In this document: piece by piece, positions 42,483-52,947 of the stretch
Layout: each line of letters opens with the position of its first letter
Position numbering within the stretch: position 1 is the first letter of the stretch
Assembly: GCA_030681375.1 (NCBI GenBank)
Contig: JAUXWM010000023.1
Span: forward strand, 27,807-91,806
Source: Gallionella sp.
GTDB taxonomy: Bacteria; Pseudomonadota; Gammaproteobacteria; Burkholderiales; Gallionellaceae
DNA: 64,000 bases
Direction of reading: 5' to 3'
Position numbers and translations under genes: made by a program
Notes under the pieces: generated by a model
Seen by the model: only the letters and a program-made list of their open reading frames with translations
Databases searched by the model: none
What the model was told of the DNA's origin: nothing

Positions 42483-43862
42483 ATGGATCAATCTAATCGT
42501 TATGCAGATCTGTCGTTAAAAGAAGAAGATCTGATCAAGGGTGACAGGCATATTCTCGTCGCTTACCACATGCAGCCAGCTACTGGCTACGGATACCTGG
42601 AAACTGCAGCGCACATCGCGGCTGAGTCTTCCACTGGAACCAATGTCGAGGTTTGCACTACCGATGATTTCACTAAGGGCGTAGATGCTCTGGTTTACTT
42701 CATTGACGAAGCTAAAGGTGTCATGAAGGTCGCTTACCCGATCGAGCTGTTCGACCGCAACGTGACTGATGGTCGTGCGATGATTGTTTCCTTCCTGACG
42801 CTGGCGATTGGTAACAATCAGGGACAGGGCGATGTGAAGTGTCTGAAGATGCATGACTTCTATGTGCCTTGGTCCATGCTGCGTCTGTTCGATGGTCCTT
42901 CCAAGGACATCACCGACATGTGGGATATTCTGGGTCGTCCGCGCGTCGACGGTGGCTACATCGCCGGTACCATCATCAAGCCTAAGCTGGGTCTGCGTCC
43001 TGAGCCATTCGCCAAGGCGGCTTACCAGTTCTGGCTGGGTGGCGATTTCATCAAGAACGACGAGCCGCAAGGCAATCAGACTTTCTGCCCTACCAAGAAA
43101 GTTATCCCGCTGGTCTATGACGCAATGAAGCGTGCCATGGATGAAACTGGTCAGGCTAAGTTGTTCTCGGCCAACATCACGGCTGACGATCACTACGAAA
43201 TGCTGGCTCGCGCCGATTACATCCTGGAAACCTTCGGGCCGGATGCAAACAAGGTTGCGTTCCTGGTTGACGGTTATGTTGGCGGTCCGGGCATGGTTAC
43301 TACTGCACGTCGTCAATATCCTGACCAATACCTGCACTACCATCGTGCCGGTCACGGCGCGGTGACATCTCCATCAGCACTGCGCGGCTACACTGCGTTC
43401 GTGTTGTCCAAGATGTCCCGTCTGCAAGGTGCTTCTGGTATCCACGTAGGTACCATGGGATACGGCAAGATGGAAGGTGAGAACGATGACCGCAATATCG
43501 CTTACATGATCGAACGTGATTCTGCCGATGGTCCTTACTACCATCAGGAATGGCACGGCATGAAGCCGACGACTCCGATCATCTCCGGCGGTATGAACGC
43601 GTTGCGTCTGCCAGGCTTCTTCGAGAATCTGGGTCACGGCAACGTGATCAATACCTCGGGCGGCGGTTCTTACGGTCACATCGACTCACCGGCAGCCGGC
43701 GCGATCTCACTACGTCAGTCGTTCGAGTGCTGGAAAGCGGGTGCAGACCCGATCGAATTCGCGAAAGAGCACAAGGAATTTGCGCGTGCATTCGAGTCTT
43801 TCCCTGGCGATGCGGACAAGCTGTATCCGGGCTGGCGCGAAAAACTGGGCGTACACAAGTAA
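42483..43862 (+). CDS. cbbM: Ribulose-bisphosphate carboxylase, form II
   Basis: This 459-aa protein aligns with form II RuBisCO. Lys166 lies in [14 protein letters not shown]. The carbamylated Lys191 with Asp193 and Glu194 lies in [14 protein letters not shown], the same numbering as the Rhodospirillum enzyme. [15 protein letters not shown] near the C-terminus binds phosphate. No small-subunit gene is present, consistent with form II. It fixes carbon dioxide onto ribulose-1,5-bisphosphate. It is followed by a terminator, then cbbQ and cbbO. Confidence 0.98.
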   Translation: MDQSNRYADLSLKEEDLIKGDRHILVAYHMQPATGYGYLETAAHIAAESSTGTNVEVCTTDDFTKGVDALVYFIDEAKGVMKVAYPIELFDRNVTDGRAMIVSFLTLAIGNNQGQGDVKCLKMHDFYVPWSMLRLFDGPSKDITDMWDILGRPRVDGGYIAGTIIKPKLGLRPEPFAKAAYQFWLGGDFIKNDEPQGNQTFCPTKKVIPLVYDAMKRAMDETGQAKLFSANITADDHYEMLARADYILETFGPDANKVAFLVDGYVGGPGMVTTARRQYPDQYLHYHRAGHGAVTSPSALRGYTAFVLSKMSRLQGASGIHVGTMGYGKMEGENDDRNIAYMIERDSADGPYYHQEWHGMKPTTPIISGGMNALRLPGFFENLGHGNVINTSGGGSYGHIDSPAAGAISLRQSFECWKAGADPIEFAKEHKEFARAFESFPGDADKLYPGWREKLGVHK

Positions 43863-43886
43863 GCTTGGTTTGTCTTAGAGCTGTGA

Positions 43887-43919
43887 AAACGCGCCCCCAC
43901 TTGCTGGGGGCGTTTTTTT
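43887..43919 (+). terminator. Terminator between cbbM and cbbQ
   Basis: CGCCCCC-acttgct-GGGGGCG is a 7-bp G/C stem followed by seven T. It begins about 25 bp after the cbbM stop. Strong RuBisCO expression with weaker downstream cbbQO expression by partial read-through is a reasonable inference. Confidence 0.9.
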
Positions 43920-43973
43920 CCAAAAATCAAAACCGTTCAGGCCGCGCGGATACGCGGCGAGTATGGGGGTAAC

Positions 43974-44777
43974 ATGACTGATAAAGATCAATACAAGATA
44001 CATCAGGAGCCGTTCTATCAGGCACAGGGCAATGAAGTGACGTTGTATGAGGCGGCCTATGCCGCTCGCCTGCCCGTGATGGTGAAGGGGCCGACTGGAT
44101 GCGGTAAATCACGCTTTATCGAATACATGGCGTGGAAATTGAACAAGCCGCTGATTACGGTGGCATGTAACGAGGATATGACCGCAAGCGATCTGGTTGG
44201 TCGCTATTTGCTCGATGCAAACGGTACGCGATGGCTGGATGGCCCGCTGACCATGGCAGCGCGCATCGGTGCGATCTGCTATCTGGACGAAATCGTCGAA
44301 GCGCGTCAGGACACCACGGTGGTAATCCATCCGCTGACCGATCACCGTCGCACATTGCCGCTGGATAAAAAAGGCGAGCTGATTCAGGCACACCCTGATT
44401 TTCAGTTGGTGATTTCCTACAATCCGGGCTACCAGAGTCTGTTGAAGGATCTGAAGCAGTCCACCAAGCAGCGTTTTACTGCGCTTGATTTTGATTATCC
44501 GACTAGCAAGCTGGAGACCGAAATTCTCAGCAAGGAAACGGGCATGGATGCAGATATTTGCGCCAAACTGGTCAAGATCGGAGTGGCGGCCCGTAATTTG
44601 AAGGGCCATGGTCTGGATGAGGGTGTCTCCACGCGTTTGCTGGTGTATGCAGCGACGCTGATCAAGGGTGGGGTCGAGCCCAGAGATGCGTGTCGTATGG
44701 CTTTGGTGCGACCGATTACCGACGATGCGGACATACGCGACACACTGGACCATGCGATTGATGCTGTGTTTGCCTGA
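43974..44777 (+). CDS. cbbQ: RuBisCO activase AAA+ subunit CbbQ
   Basis: The 267-aa protein belongs to the MoxR/NorQ branch of AAA+ ATPases. Walker A is GPTGCGKS (39-46) and Walker B is ICYLDE (101-106). SYNPGYQ later in the protein is typical of CbbQ/NorQ. With CbbO it remodels inhibited RuBisCO to release bound sugar phosphates. It is 2 bp from cbbO, so the pair is co-translated. Its position after cbbM indicates the Q2O2 type that serves form II. Confidence 0.96.
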   Translation: MTDKDQYKIHQEPFYQAQGNEVTLYEAAYAARLPVMVKGPTGCGKSRFIEYMAWKLNKPLITVACNEDMTASDLVGRYLLDANGTRWLDGPLTMAARIGAICYLDEIVEARQDTTVVIHPLTDHRRTLPLDKKGELIQAHPDFQLVISYNPGYQSLLKDLKQSTKQRFTALDFDYPTSKLETEILSKETGMDADICAKLVKIGVAARNLKGHGLDEGVSTRLLVYAATLIKGGVEPRDACRMALVRPITDDADIRDTLDHAIDAVFA

Positions 44778-44779
44778 GT

Positions 44780-47032
44780 ATGAAGACCATACCCAAAGAA
44801 CTGGAAATCTATTGGCAACAGCTTGACTGCGGCTTTCCACGCGTAGCCGAGGTGTTTGCTGATTGCATGCAAGAGGCGCTGGTCAAACTTTCCGACGAGG
44901 GAGTCGGCGCATATATCGAATATGCACGTTTTCTTGGCAAGATGGGGCGCGGCGCTGAACCCATCCTGATTTTCCTGGAAGAGTGGCCGGGTATCGCCAA
45001 AAAATCGGGTGAGGATGCGCTGCCTGCCATCGCAGAATGCATACGCAGAATGTATAAATCGCCCAATGGCAAAGCGATCACGCCATTCTTGCAATCGTTG
45101 CCGAGCGTAGTGCGCAGATTGCCCGCCCGGCAGCAGTTACAGGAGTACCTCAATCTCATCCTGGAGTTCATGGAGCGCACCACGGGCTCCATACATGGCA
45201 TTCACCAGACTTTCGCCAGCCCGGGTCTGCCGGCGCTGTTCAAGCAAATCGCACCTCTTCTTGCTCAATTGTCATTGGCAGGGCTGAAGAACTGGGTGGA
45301 TTATGGTGTTCGCTATTACAGCGACCATCCCGAGCGACAAATTGATTACTTCAGTTTACAGTCTGCGGACAGTCGTGCGGTGTTGCAGCGTGAGCGGCAT
45401 GGCACATTGTTGATGGACAACGAGCGTAAGCTGGACTTGTACTTGCGCGGTTTGTGGCAAGACGAAGAACTGTTGATCCCTTATTCCAACATGTTTGACG
45501 AACTGCGCCAGCCAGTTCCCTATTACGACAATCTGGGCATACGCCTGCCTGATGTCTATAACGACATGCATGGCATATCCGGCATAGACCGGTACCGCGC
45601 GACGCTGGCGCATATGGTTGGCCATCGGCGCTGGAGTACGGCGATCTTTGCTGACAATTTCAGCCCGTTTCAGCGTATGGCGGCGGAATTTCTGGAAGAT
45701 AGCCGGGTGGAATATCTGGCGATGCGCGAATATCCGGGGCTGCGCCGGCTGTTTATGGCTTTGCATCCCGTACCTGCGGAAGATGCCTGTGATCCGGAAA
45801 CAGAATCCGGTGTGCGTCATCGATTGACGATGCTATCGCGCGCGATACTCGATCCGCAGCACATTTACAAAAACACGCACGTCATCGAGTTTGCGCAACG
45901 CTTCCATACGTTGATGCAAGAAGGTGATATGAACACGCAGGAGATCGCCAGCCTGGCGGTTTCATTCGTTGCCAGAACGCGTCGACAAGGTGACCAGCTC
46001 GCCAAAACACACTTCAAAGATACTGTGGTAAGTTATCGCGACGATAATCGCCAGATGTGGCATTTCATTGAAGAAGATGACGAGGGAGAGATTGTCGATC
46101 AGCATCGCAAAATGGAACCGGAAAAAAAGATGGAGGGTTTGCCGCCCCGCCACTACCCCGAGTGGGACTACAACAATCAGAGCTACCGGCCTGACTGGGT
46201 CAGTGTGTATGAAAATTTGCATCCGCGCGGCAATGCGGCGGATATAGACAAGCTGCTGGCCAAGCATGCGTCGCTGGCCAAACGCCTGAAAAAAATGCTC
46301 GATTTGCTCAAGCCGCAGGACAAGGTACGCATCCGTTATCAGGAGGAGGGTAGCGAACTGGACCTGGATGTAGCCTTGCGCTCATTGATTGATTTCAAGG
46401 GCGGCTCGTCACCTGATCCGCGCATCAACATGAGCCACAAGACCAGCGGGCGCAATATTGCGGTGATGGTGCTGCTGGATTTGTCGCAATCACTCAATGA
46501 AATGGCGGCTGGCAGCAACCAGTCCATACTGGAGCTCAGCCAGGAGGCGGTCTCATTGTTGGCCTGGGCAATAGAAAAACTGGGTGATCCATTCGCTATT
46601 GCCGGATTCCATTCCAACACGCGTCATGACGTGCGCTATATGCACATCAAGGGCTTCAGCGAAAACTGGAATGATGAAGTGAAGGGCAGGCTGGCGGCCA
46701 TGGAGGCGAGTTATTCTACGCGTATGGGAGCGGCGATGCGCCATGCTTCGCATTATCTGGAAAAACAGCAGGCCGATAAAAAACTGATGCTGATCCTGAC
46801 CGACGGAGAGCCCGCCGATATAGACAGCAAGGATGGGCGCATCCTGATTGAAGATGCGCACCAGGCGGTCAAGGAGCTGGATCGGAAAGGTATTTATTCC
46901 TATTGCATCAATCTAGACCCCAAGGCGGATGAATATGTGAAAGATATTTTCGGCAAGCAATACAGCATTATCGATAAAGTAGCGCAATTGCCGGAGAAGC
47001 TGCCGCAACTGTTTATTTCGCTGACCAAATAG
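44780..47032 (+). CDS. cbbO: RuBisCO activase adaptor CbbO (VWA-domain)
   Basis: This 750-aa protein has a long N-terminal region and a C-terminal von Willebrand A domain. The MIDAS motif DLSQS (VMVLLDLSQSLNE, near residue 565) and a following ILTDGEPAD are seen. CbbO binds RuBisCO through this domain and docks on the CbbQ hexamer. The start is 2 bp after cbbQ. It is followed by fbp after about 100 bp. Confidence 0.95.
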   Translation: MKTIPKELEIYWQQLDCGFPRVAEVFADCMQEALVKLSDEGVGAYIEYARFLGKMGRGAEPILIFLEEWPGIAKKSGEDALPAIAECIRRMYKSPNGKAITPFLQSLPSVVRRLPARQQLQEYLNLILEFMERTTGSIHGIHQTFASPGLPALFKQIAPLLAQLSLAGLKNWVDYGVRYYSDHPERQIDYFSLQSADSRAVLQRERHGTLLMDNERKLDLYLRGLWQDEELLIPYSNMFDELRQPVPYYDNLGIRLPDVYNDMHGISGIDRYRATLAHMVGHRRWSTAIFADNFSPFQRMAAEFLEDSRVEYLAMREYPGLRRLFMALHPVPAEDACDPETESGVRHRLTMLSRAILDPQHIYKNTHVIEFAQRFHTLMQEGDMNTQEIASLAVSFVARTRRQGDQLAKTHFKDTVVSYRDDNRQMWHFIEEDDEGEIVDQHRKMEPEKKMEGLPPRHYPEWDYNNQSYRPDWVSVYENLHPRGNAADIDKLLAKHASLAKRLKKMLDLLKPQDKVRIRYQEEGSELDLDVALRSLIDFKGGSSPDPRINMSHKTSGRNIAVMVLLDLSQSLNEMAAGSNQSILELSQEAVSLLAWAIEKLGDPFAIAGFHSNTRHDVRYMHIKGFSENWNDEVKGRLAAMEASYSTRMGAAMRHASHYLEKQQADKKLMLILTDGEPADIDSKDGRILIEDAHQAVKELDRKGIYSYCINLDPKADEYVKDIFGKQYSIIDKVAQLPEKLPQLFISLTK

Positions 47033-47133
47033 GTCAAATAAACCGGCTTTGCGCGCAGAACAAGGCGGAAAAGCGGTAGAATCGTAAAGCTGAAATTTAG
47101 TAACTGATTTATTTTAATAATCGAGGAGAAAAC

Positions 47134-48135
47134 ATGAGTAAAAGTCTGATTCAATTCATCATTGAAGAGCAACGCCACATTCCTAATGCCAGTGGTGAAT
47201 TTACCGGCTTATTGAGCGATGTCGTTTCCGCCTGCAAACAAATTGCTCATGACGTCAACAAGGGCGCGCTGATTGGCGTGCTGGGCAGCGCAGGCAGTGA
47301 AAACGTACAGGGTGAGACACAAAAGAAGCTGGACATCATCACCAATGAGGTTTTCATCAAGGCCAACGAGTGGGGCGGTCATCTGGCTGCGATGGCATCC
47401 GAAGAGATGGAAGATATCTATGAAATTCCTAAACAATACCCGCGTGGCAAGTATTTGATTACTTTTGACCCGCTGGATGGCTCTTCCAATATCGACGTGA
47501 ATATTTCTGTCGGTACGATTTTCTCCATCCTTCGTTGTCCTGAAGGCGTAACTAACCCGACCGCTGCCGATTTCATGCAGCCCGGCACTAAGCAGGTTTG
47601 CGCCGGTTACGCGCTGTACGGCCCGAATACCATGATGGTTATCACCACCGGCAATGGCGTGAACGGTTTCACGCTGGATCGCGATGTGGGTGACTTCTTT
47701 TTGACTCATCCTGACATGCAGATCCCTGTTGATACGCAGGAGTTCGCCATCAACATGTCCAACCGTCGTTACTGGGAAGAGCCTGTTCAGCGTTATGTTG
47801 AAGAATGTATCAAGGGCAAGGACGGCGGCCGTGAGAAGAATTTCAACATGCGTTGGGTTGCATCCATGGTTGCAGAAATTCACCGTATCCTGACACGCGG
47901 TGGTATTTTCATGTATCCGTTCGATAACAAGGAAGCAGGCAAGGCAGGCAAGCTGCGTCTGATGTACGAAGCTAACCCGATGTCGTTCATCGTCGAGCAG
48001 GCTGGCGGCGTATGTTCAACTGGTCGCGAGCGCATCATGGAACTGCAACCTACTGGTTTGCATCAGCGTGTGCCGGTCATCATGGGTTCGAAGAACGAAG
48101 TCGATCGCCTGGTGGGGTACCACAAGGGTATGTAA
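47134..48135 (+). CDS. fbp: Fructose-1,6-bisphosphatase class I
   Basis: The 333-aa protein has the sugar-phosphatase signature [18 protein letters not shown], with metal ligands at DPLD. The later stretch [21 protein letters not shown] is also conserved. It dephosphorylates fructose-1,6-bisphosphate in the Calvin cycle and gluconeogenesis. A terminator follows it. A strong ribosome-binding site (GAGGAG) precedes the ATG. It closes the carbon-fixation run. Confidence 0.97.
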   Translation: MSKSLIQFIIEEQRHIPNASGEFTGLLSDVVSACKQIAHDVNKGALIGVLGSAGSENVQGETQKKLDIITNEVFIKANEWGGHLAAMASEEMEDIYEIPKQYPRGKYLITFDPLDGSSNIDVNISVGTIFSILRCPEGVTNPTAADFMQPGTKQVCAGYALYGPNTMMVITTGNGVNGFTLDRDVGDFFLTHPDMQIPVDTQEFAINMSNRRYWEEPVQRYVEECIKGKDGGREKNFNMRWVASMVAEIHRILTRGGIFMYPFDNKEAGKAGKLRLMYEANPMSFIVEQAGGVCSTGRERIMELQPTGLHQRVPVIMGSKNEVDRLVGYHKGM

Positions 48136-48143
48136 TGCCGTTT

Positions 48144-48170
48144 AATGCCCCCGCGTCCGGGGGCATTTTT
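48144..48170 (+). terminator. Terminator after fbp
   Basis: AATGCCCCCG-cgtc-CGGGGGCATT is a 10-bp stem followed by Ts. It starts about 9 bp after the fbp stop and separates fbp from purE. Confidence 0.9.
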
Positions 48171-48195
48171 ACGTCTGAGATTTGAGGAAGTCCAT

Positions 48196-48689
48196 ATGTC
48201 AAAACCGCTCGTTTCCATCATCATGGGCAGCAGCAATGATTGGGAAATCATGAGCCAGGCTGCGCAACAACTGAAAGACTTTGGCGTGGATTACGATGCG
48301 CGCGTTATTTCTGCGCATCGCTCCCCTGATTTGCTGTTCGATTACATCAAGGAAGCCAGCGCGCAAGGTGTACAGTGTTTCATCGCTGGTCGGGCGGCGC
48401 GGCGCATCTCGCCGGCGTGATTGCCGGAAAGACCACATTGCCGGTGTTCGGCGTGCCGATTCCGTCCAAATATCTCAAGGGCATGGATTCGCTGTTATCC
48501 ATCGTGCAAATGCCCAAGGGAATCCCCGTCGCGACGTTTGCGATTGGCGAGGCCGGGGCGGCGAATGCCGGGTTGTTTGCCATTGCCATGCTGGCGTTGA
48601 ATGACGCGCCGTTGGCGCAACGCTTGGCCGAGTATCGAAAACAACAAGCGGCAAAGGTAGCCGAGACTGTTTTGCCGCTATTGGTTTAA
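48196..48689 (+). pseudogene. purE: N5-carboxyaminoimidazole ribonucleotide mutase PurE, frameshifted
   Basis: The protein reads MSKPLVSIIMGSSNDWEIM through VQCFIAG in one frame, then continues in a second frame as [20 protein letters not shown] to AETVLPLLV. The break is at 48390/48391, where GGT-CGG-GCG replaces the expected GGT-GCG-GGC-GGC. A single G is missing from a G/C-rich run. Restoring it gives about 164 aa, normal for PurE, with all motifs. PurE is usually essential for purine synthesis and no second copy is visible here, so a sequence error is as likely as a real mutation. purC follows. Confidence 0.85.
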
Positions 48690-48758
48690 GCTGTCACTTG
48701 AAGTGACGCCGGGGAAGCAAGGTTCATTTTGCCCATTAATTGTTCACAAGGAAACGCC

Positions 48759-49643
48759 ATGTCTGTACTGCATGAATCCAGTTTAACCAGCTTGCCGTTG
48801 TTGCATCGCGGCAAGGTTCGCGATCTCTACGAAGTCGATGCGCAACATTTGCTGATCGTGCAAACCGACCGATTGTCGGCCTTTGATGTCATTTTGCCTG
48901 ATCCGATTCCGGGCAAGGGTGAAGTGCTCACGACCCTGTCAAATTTCTGGTTCGAGAAATTACAGCACATCATCCCCAATCATCTCTCCGGCATTGAGCC
49001 GGAATCGGTGGTGAGCGGTGCGGCAGAACAGCAGCAGGTGCGCGGTCGTTCCTTTGTTACCCGTAAACTCAAACCCTTGCCTATCGAGGCCATCGTGCGC
49101 GGTTATCTGGTGGGTTCCGGCTGGAAGGACTATCAAAAAACCGGTACGGTCTGCGGCCTGACCCTGCCATCCGGTCTGCGTGAAGCTGAAAAGCTGCCAC
49201 AGCCGTTGTTCACCCCATCTACCAAGGCCGCAGTGGGGGATCACGATGAAAATATTTCCTTTGCGCAAGCGGTTGAATTGTTGGGAGAAGCGCGGGCAGC
49301 AGAAGTTCGTGATGCGGCGATAGCGTTGTATGTCGAAGCCGCGAATTATGCCTCCAGCAAGGGAATTATCATCGCGGATACCAAGTTTGAATTCGGTGTG
49401 GATGAAAAAGGCCAGTTGTACCTGATTGATGAGGCACTGACGCCGGATTCATCGCGTTTCTGGCCTGCCGAAGCCTATCAGGTGGGGAGCAACCCACCGA
49501 GTTTTGACAAACAGATTGTGCGTGACTGGCTGGAAACATCAGGCTGGAACAAGCAGGCACCGGGCCCCCATATCCCTCAGCAGGTCATGAAGAAGACAGC
49601 CGATAAATATCAAGAAGCGTTAGAGCGTTTGATGGCGGCATGA
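48759..49643 (+). CDS. purC: Phosphoribosylaminoimidazole-succinocarboxamide synthase (SAICAR synthetase)
   Basis: The protein has 294 aa from the ATG at 48759 ([20 protein letters not shown]), preceded by an AAGGAAA ribosome-binding site. Recognisable parts are [40 protein letters not shown] and [21 protein letters not shown]. It condenses aspartate with CAIR in purine synthesis, directly after PurE. The length suggests the longer SAICAR synthetase type found in betaproteobacteria. Starts further up are open but lack conservation. Confidence 0.96.
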   Translation: MSVLHESSLTSLPLLHRGKVRDLYEVDAQHLLIVQTDRLSAFDVILPDPIPGKGEVLTTLSNFWFEKLQHIIPNHLSGIEPESVVSGAAEQQQVRGRSFVTRKLKPLPIEAIVRGYLVGSGWKDYQKTGTVCGLTLPSGLREAEKLPQPLFTPSTKAAVGDHDENISFAQAVELLGEARAAEVRDAAIALYVEAANYASSKGIIIADTKFEFGVDEKGQLYLIDEALTPDSSRFWPAEAYQVGSNPPSFDKQIVRDWLETSGWNKQAPGPHIPQQVMKKTADKYQEALERLMAA

Positions 49644-49677
49644 GTACACCCTTAAAAATCAGAAAGTATCTGCTGCA

Positions 49678-50325
49678 ATGACAGAAAATCACCATAACTG
49701 GCCACAAGCACTGATAGAAGGATTTTTACGTTTCCGCGATAATCGTTTCCCGAGCGATGATATCAAGTATTTGCGTTTGTTCGCAGAAGGTCAGAAGCCT
49801 AAATTTTTGATCGTGGGTTGCTGCGATTCACGGGTTGATCCCGCGCTCATCTTCGATTGCGAGCCGGGTGAATTATTTGTGATCCGTAATGTGGCCAATT
49901 TGGTTCCGCCGAATGAGGAGCGCGTCGGCCACCACGGAACGACCGCTGCCCTTGAGTATGGCGTGTGTAATCTGGGTGTAGAGCACATTGTCGTGTTGGG
50001 TCACGCACACTGTGGCGGGATACAAAACTTGCTGCAAACCGGGGTGACGGCTAATCCCGATTCCTTTATCGATGACTGGATGAGGCTGGTTGATTCCGCG
50101 CGTATCAGTGTGGAGCGGGATTATGCTGCTGCCAGCGCGGAACAGCGTCAGACAGCCTGCGAGCAGCGTGCCATTATGGTGTCACTGGAAAACCTGCTTA
50201 CCTTCCCGTGGATCGCGCAGCGTGTGGCTGCGGGTACACTCAGGTTGCATGGCTGGTATCTCGATATCAATCAGGGCCAATTGCTAGGCTATAACGCACA
50301 GACTCTTCAGTTCGAACCGTTGTAA
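49678..50325 (+). CDS. can: Beta-class carbonic anhydrase
   Basis: This 215-aa protein has the zinc site of beta-carbonic anhydrases: Cys48 with Asp50 and Arg52 in GCCDSRVDP, and His109 and Cys112 in VLGHAHCGG. EPGELFVIRNVANLVPP and HHGTTAALEYGV are also conserved. It interconverts CO2 and bicarbonate, and in this organism could supply CO2 to the form II RuBisCO encoded nearby. That link is inferred from context. It lies 34 bp after purC. Confidence 0.95.
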   Translation: MTENHHNWPQALIEGFLRFRDNRFPSDDIKYLRLFAEGQKPKFLIVGCCDSRVDPALIFDCEPGELFVIRNVANLVPPNEERVGHHGTTAALEYGVCNLGVEHIVVLGHAHCGGIQNLLQTGVTANPDSFIDDWMRLVDSARISVERDYAAASAEQRQTACEQRAIMVSLENLLTFPWIAQRVAAGTLRLHGWYLDINQGQLLGYNAQTLQFEPL

Positions 50326-50934
50326 CTATTTCCCGGTCAGTTCCTTGTAACGTGTCTTATCTGCATCGTAACGCGCTTGTACAGCCTGTTTCTCAGCCTT
50401 ATATTTGTCCAGGTCCTGTTGTAGATGTTGTACGCGCTCCTGCGCTTCCTTTAGATCATCCCGTAAAGATGCGGGGATATTGCCTCCGGATTTATTCAGG
50501 TTGTCCACATCCCGCTGGAAACCCAGCAAGTTGTTGTTGGCTATCTTGAGTTGTGAATTGATGCTGTTGATGCGGGCATCGACCTGCTGGAGATTGCGGG
50601 AGCGGGATAACTCAATTTCATCTACGCTGCTGTAGGTGTCGGTCAGGGATTTGTCGTAGCGCCTTCTATCCCTTGCTTCTTCTTCATCCGTGCGTATCTT
50701 ATTAACTTCCGACTCTTTGGCGCGCCGTTCTTCCGGTGTCAGAACTTCCTGAGTTTTAATGATGACTCCGGATTTGTTTAATATCTGGCGATCCTTGCCG
50801 GCATATTCAGGGGGGAGGGTCTGGCCATAGTGCGTTGTACCCTGATCATCCACCCATTTGTACATTTTTGCCGAAACAGGCGAACAGAAAGTTGCGCCGG
50901 TAATCAGGGCGATCAGCAATTTAGACTTGGTCAT
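50326..50934 (-). CDS. DUF4124 exported coiled-coil protein
   Basis: The 202-aa protein has a signal peptide ([22 protein letters not shown]), followed by [21 protein letters not shown], the DUF4124 motif. A long charged region predicts a coiled coil (about residues 105-195). It is probably periplasmic; no catalytic residues are evident. Its start overlaps the end of pyrE by 14 bp, and its stop is next to the end of the convergent carbonic anhydrase gene. A second DUF4124 gene lies at 55850. Confidence 0.85.
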   Translation of the reverse strand: MTKSKLLIALITGATFCSPVSAKMYKWVDDQGTTHYGQTLPPEYAGKDRQILNKSGVIIKTQEVLTPEERRAKESEVNKIRTDEEEARDRRRYDKSLTDTYSSVDEIELSRSRNLQQVDARINSINSQLKIANNNLLGFQRDVDNLNKSGGNIPASLRDDLKEAQERVQHLQQDLDKYKAEKQAVQARYDADKTRYKELTGK

Positions 50935-51574
50935 TTTTCACTCCAAAAAGATCGCGATAGGTTTGTACTGCGGCCAGATTTTCAACCATTTCCGGCGTGC
51001 CTTGCAAGAAGCCCAGCAGGTCATTCAGCGTGGCAATCGCCACGACCGGAATATTATAGTTCAGGCTGACTTCCTGTACGGCGGACAAGACGCCCTGCCC
51101 GCGTTCCATGCGATCCAGCGCGATGACGACCGCGCAGGGCTCCGCACCTTCAGCGCGTATCAGGTCGATGGATTCGCGCACCGAGGTGCCGGCGGAAATG
51201 ACATCGTCGATAATCAACACGCGTCCTTGCAGCCTGGCGCCTACCGTAGTGCCGCCCTCGCCGTGATCCTTGGCTTCCTTGCGATTGTAACAATAGGGTA
51301 CATTGCGCCCTTGTTCGGCTAACGCAATCGCGGTGCCCGCTGCCAGCGGTATGCCTTTGTAGGCGGGGCCGAACAGCATATCAAACTGGATGCCGGACGC
51401 CAGAATGGCCTGAGCATAGAACTGTGACAGATTGCGCATTGAGTCGCCATCATTGAACAGACCCGCATTGAAAAAATACGGCGATAAGCGCCCCGCCTTG
51501 GTTTGAAACTCGCCGAAACGGAGTACCTGTTTTTGAACGGCGAAACGGATGAAATCTTGTCTGAAATTAAACAT
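50921..51574 (-). CDS. pyrE: Orotate phosphoribosyltransferase
   Basis: The 217-aa protein has the PRPP-binding motif [39 protein letters not shown] and [15 protein letters not shown] further mark PyrE. It joins orotate to PRPP in pyrimidine synthesis. The gene runs against xth; the start regions face each other with about 70 bp between the two ATGs. Confidence 0.97.
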   Translation of the reverse strand: MFNFRQDFIRFAVQKQVLRFGEFQTKAGRLSPYFFNAGLFNDGDSMRNLSQFYAQAILASGIQFDMLFGPAYKGIPLAAGTAIALAEQGRNVPYCYNRKEAKDHGEGGTTVGARLQGRVLIIDDVISAGTSVRESIDLIRAEGAEPCAVVIALDRMERGQGVLSAVQEVSLNYNIPVVAIATLNDLLGFLQGTPEMVENLAAVQTYRDLFGVKNDQV

Positions 51575-51644
51575 GGTGATTACCCGGTTGGGATATGGCA
51601 GTGAGAAACATTATAATCGCGCGCCCTCTCACATTGGAAATTTC

Positions 51645-52412
51645 ATGCGTATCATCTCAATCAATTTGAATGGAATTCGTTCCGCCACCAGCAAAGGCTT
51701 CTTCGACTGGCTGTCTCTCCAGAATGCCGATGTAATTTGCCTGCAGGAACTCAAGGCGCAGGCGGCTGACATGACGGAACAAATGCTGGCGCCACACGGT
51801 TATCACGGTTATTTCCATTATGCCGAGAAGAAGGGCTACAGCGGCGTAGGTATCTATTGCCGCGAAAAACCGCAAAAGCTGATAGTCGGGCTAGGCATTG
51901 AGGCATTTGATGCGGAAGGACGCTATATCTGCGCAGACTTCGCCGATTACAGCGTGGTTTCGCTGTATTTGCCATCCGGCTCTAGCGGCGAGGAACGACA
52001 ATCCGTCAAGTTTGACTTCATGGCGGCGTTTTTACCGCATCTGCGCGAGTTGCGTGCCAGCGGGCGCGAGGTAGTAGTCTGCGGCGACTGGAACATTGCG
52101 CATAAAGAAATTGACCTGAAAAACTGGCGCGGCAACAAAAAAAATTCCGGCTTCCTGCCGGAAGAGCGGGCCTGGCTGACGCAATTGTTCGATGAAGTCG
52201 GGTTCGTCGATGTGTTTCGCCATGTGCACCCGGAGCTGGAAGCCTATACCTGGTGGTCAAATCGCGGTCAGGCATGGGCGAAAGACGTAGGCTGGCGCAT
52301 CGATTATCAAATCGCCACGCCTGCTATCGCGCAACGCGCACACGCGGCCAGCATCTACAAGGCAGAACGCTTTTCCGACCATGCCCCGTTAATTATTGAT
52401 TATCGCGATTAG
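51645..52412 (+). CDS. xth: Exodeoxyribonuclease III (AP endonuclease)
   Basis: The product is 255 aa from the ATG at 51645 (MRIISINLNGIRSATSKGF). The metal-dependent endonuclease/exonuclease/phosphatase motifs are LQELKAQ, GDWNIAHKEIDLKN and FSDHAPLIIDY. The upstream open frame would add 32 residues but overlaps pyrE and is not conserved. The enzyme cleaves abasic sites in base-excision repair and degrades duplex DNA 3' ends. It is divergent from pyrE. Confidence 0.96.
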   Translation: MRIISINLNGIRSATSKGFFDWLSLQNADVICLQELKAQAADMTEQMLAPHGYHGYFHYAEKKGYSGVGIYCREKPQKLIVGLGIEAFDAEGRYICADFADYSVVSLYLPSGSSGEERQSVKFDFMAAFLPHLRELRASGREVVVCGDWNIAHKEIDLKNWRGNKKNSGFLPEERAWLTQLFDEVGFVDVFRHVHPELEAYTWWSNRGQAWAKDVGWRIDYQIATPAIAQRAHAASIYKAERFSDHAPLIIDYRD

Positions 52413-52861
52413 CCTTGTGACCAGGGCAAGCCTTCAACCCGCCAGCCGCCTGATGAGTTGCGATGCCCCTGGGTGTCTTTCTCGCCTTCGAAGCCCACCA
52501 GCACATTGTAGCTATCGCGGTAACCTGCCTGAGTGGCCGCAATGGCGGCGAAATTGGAACGCGCGCCGCTGCGGCAAATGAACAGCACCAGTGCTTCCTT
52601 GTCCACTTGCTGCTCCAGCGCGGCAATAAAGTTCGGATTGGGTGTCATGCCGGGATAAGAGGCCCATTCAATTTCGATTGCATCGGGGATGCGCCCAACC
52701 CAGTCGAGTTCGGCACGACAACGCACATCCACCAGTTTGGCGCCGGGTGCGGACTGCAATATTTCGTATGCCTCATCTGGGAATAGTGCGCCCTCGTAGG
52801 GCAGATTTAATTCTTTGGCGCGTTGTTGAGCGGATTGCAGAATGGCGGTAATTTTTCCCAT
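52409..52861 (-). CDS. Rhodanese-like domain protein
   Basis: From the ATG at 52861 (MGKITAILQSAQQRA) the product has 150 aa. A single rhodanese domain contains AKLVDVRCRAELDWVGRIP. The active-site loop is CRSGARS with its catalytic Cys (FICRSGARSNFAA, near residue 90). It has no signal peptide, so it is cytoplasmic. It may transfer sulfane sulfur, but the substrate cannot be told from sequence. Its 3' end overlaps the end of the convergent xth gene by 4 bp. Confidence 0.9.
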   Translation of the reverse strand: MGKITAILQSAQQRAKELNLPYEGALFPDEAYEILQSAPGAKLVDVRCRAELDWVGRIPDAIEIEWASYPGMTPNPNFIAALEQQVDKEALVLFICRSGARSNFAAIAATQAGYRDSYNVLVGFEGEKDTQGHRNSSGGWRVEGLPWSQG

Positions 52862-52947
52862 GATGTTTCTTCCTGTAATATTGCGGTTATTCTTTGCATG
52901 TGCCTGCGCTATGCTGCGCGGCACAGCTACATACTAGCGTAATCGAC

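Noticed and set aside
48375..48689. An independent gene starting inside purE
   Set aside because: The sequence is plainly the C-terminal half of PurE in a shifted frame; a separate gene would need its own start and lacks the N-terminal substrate site.
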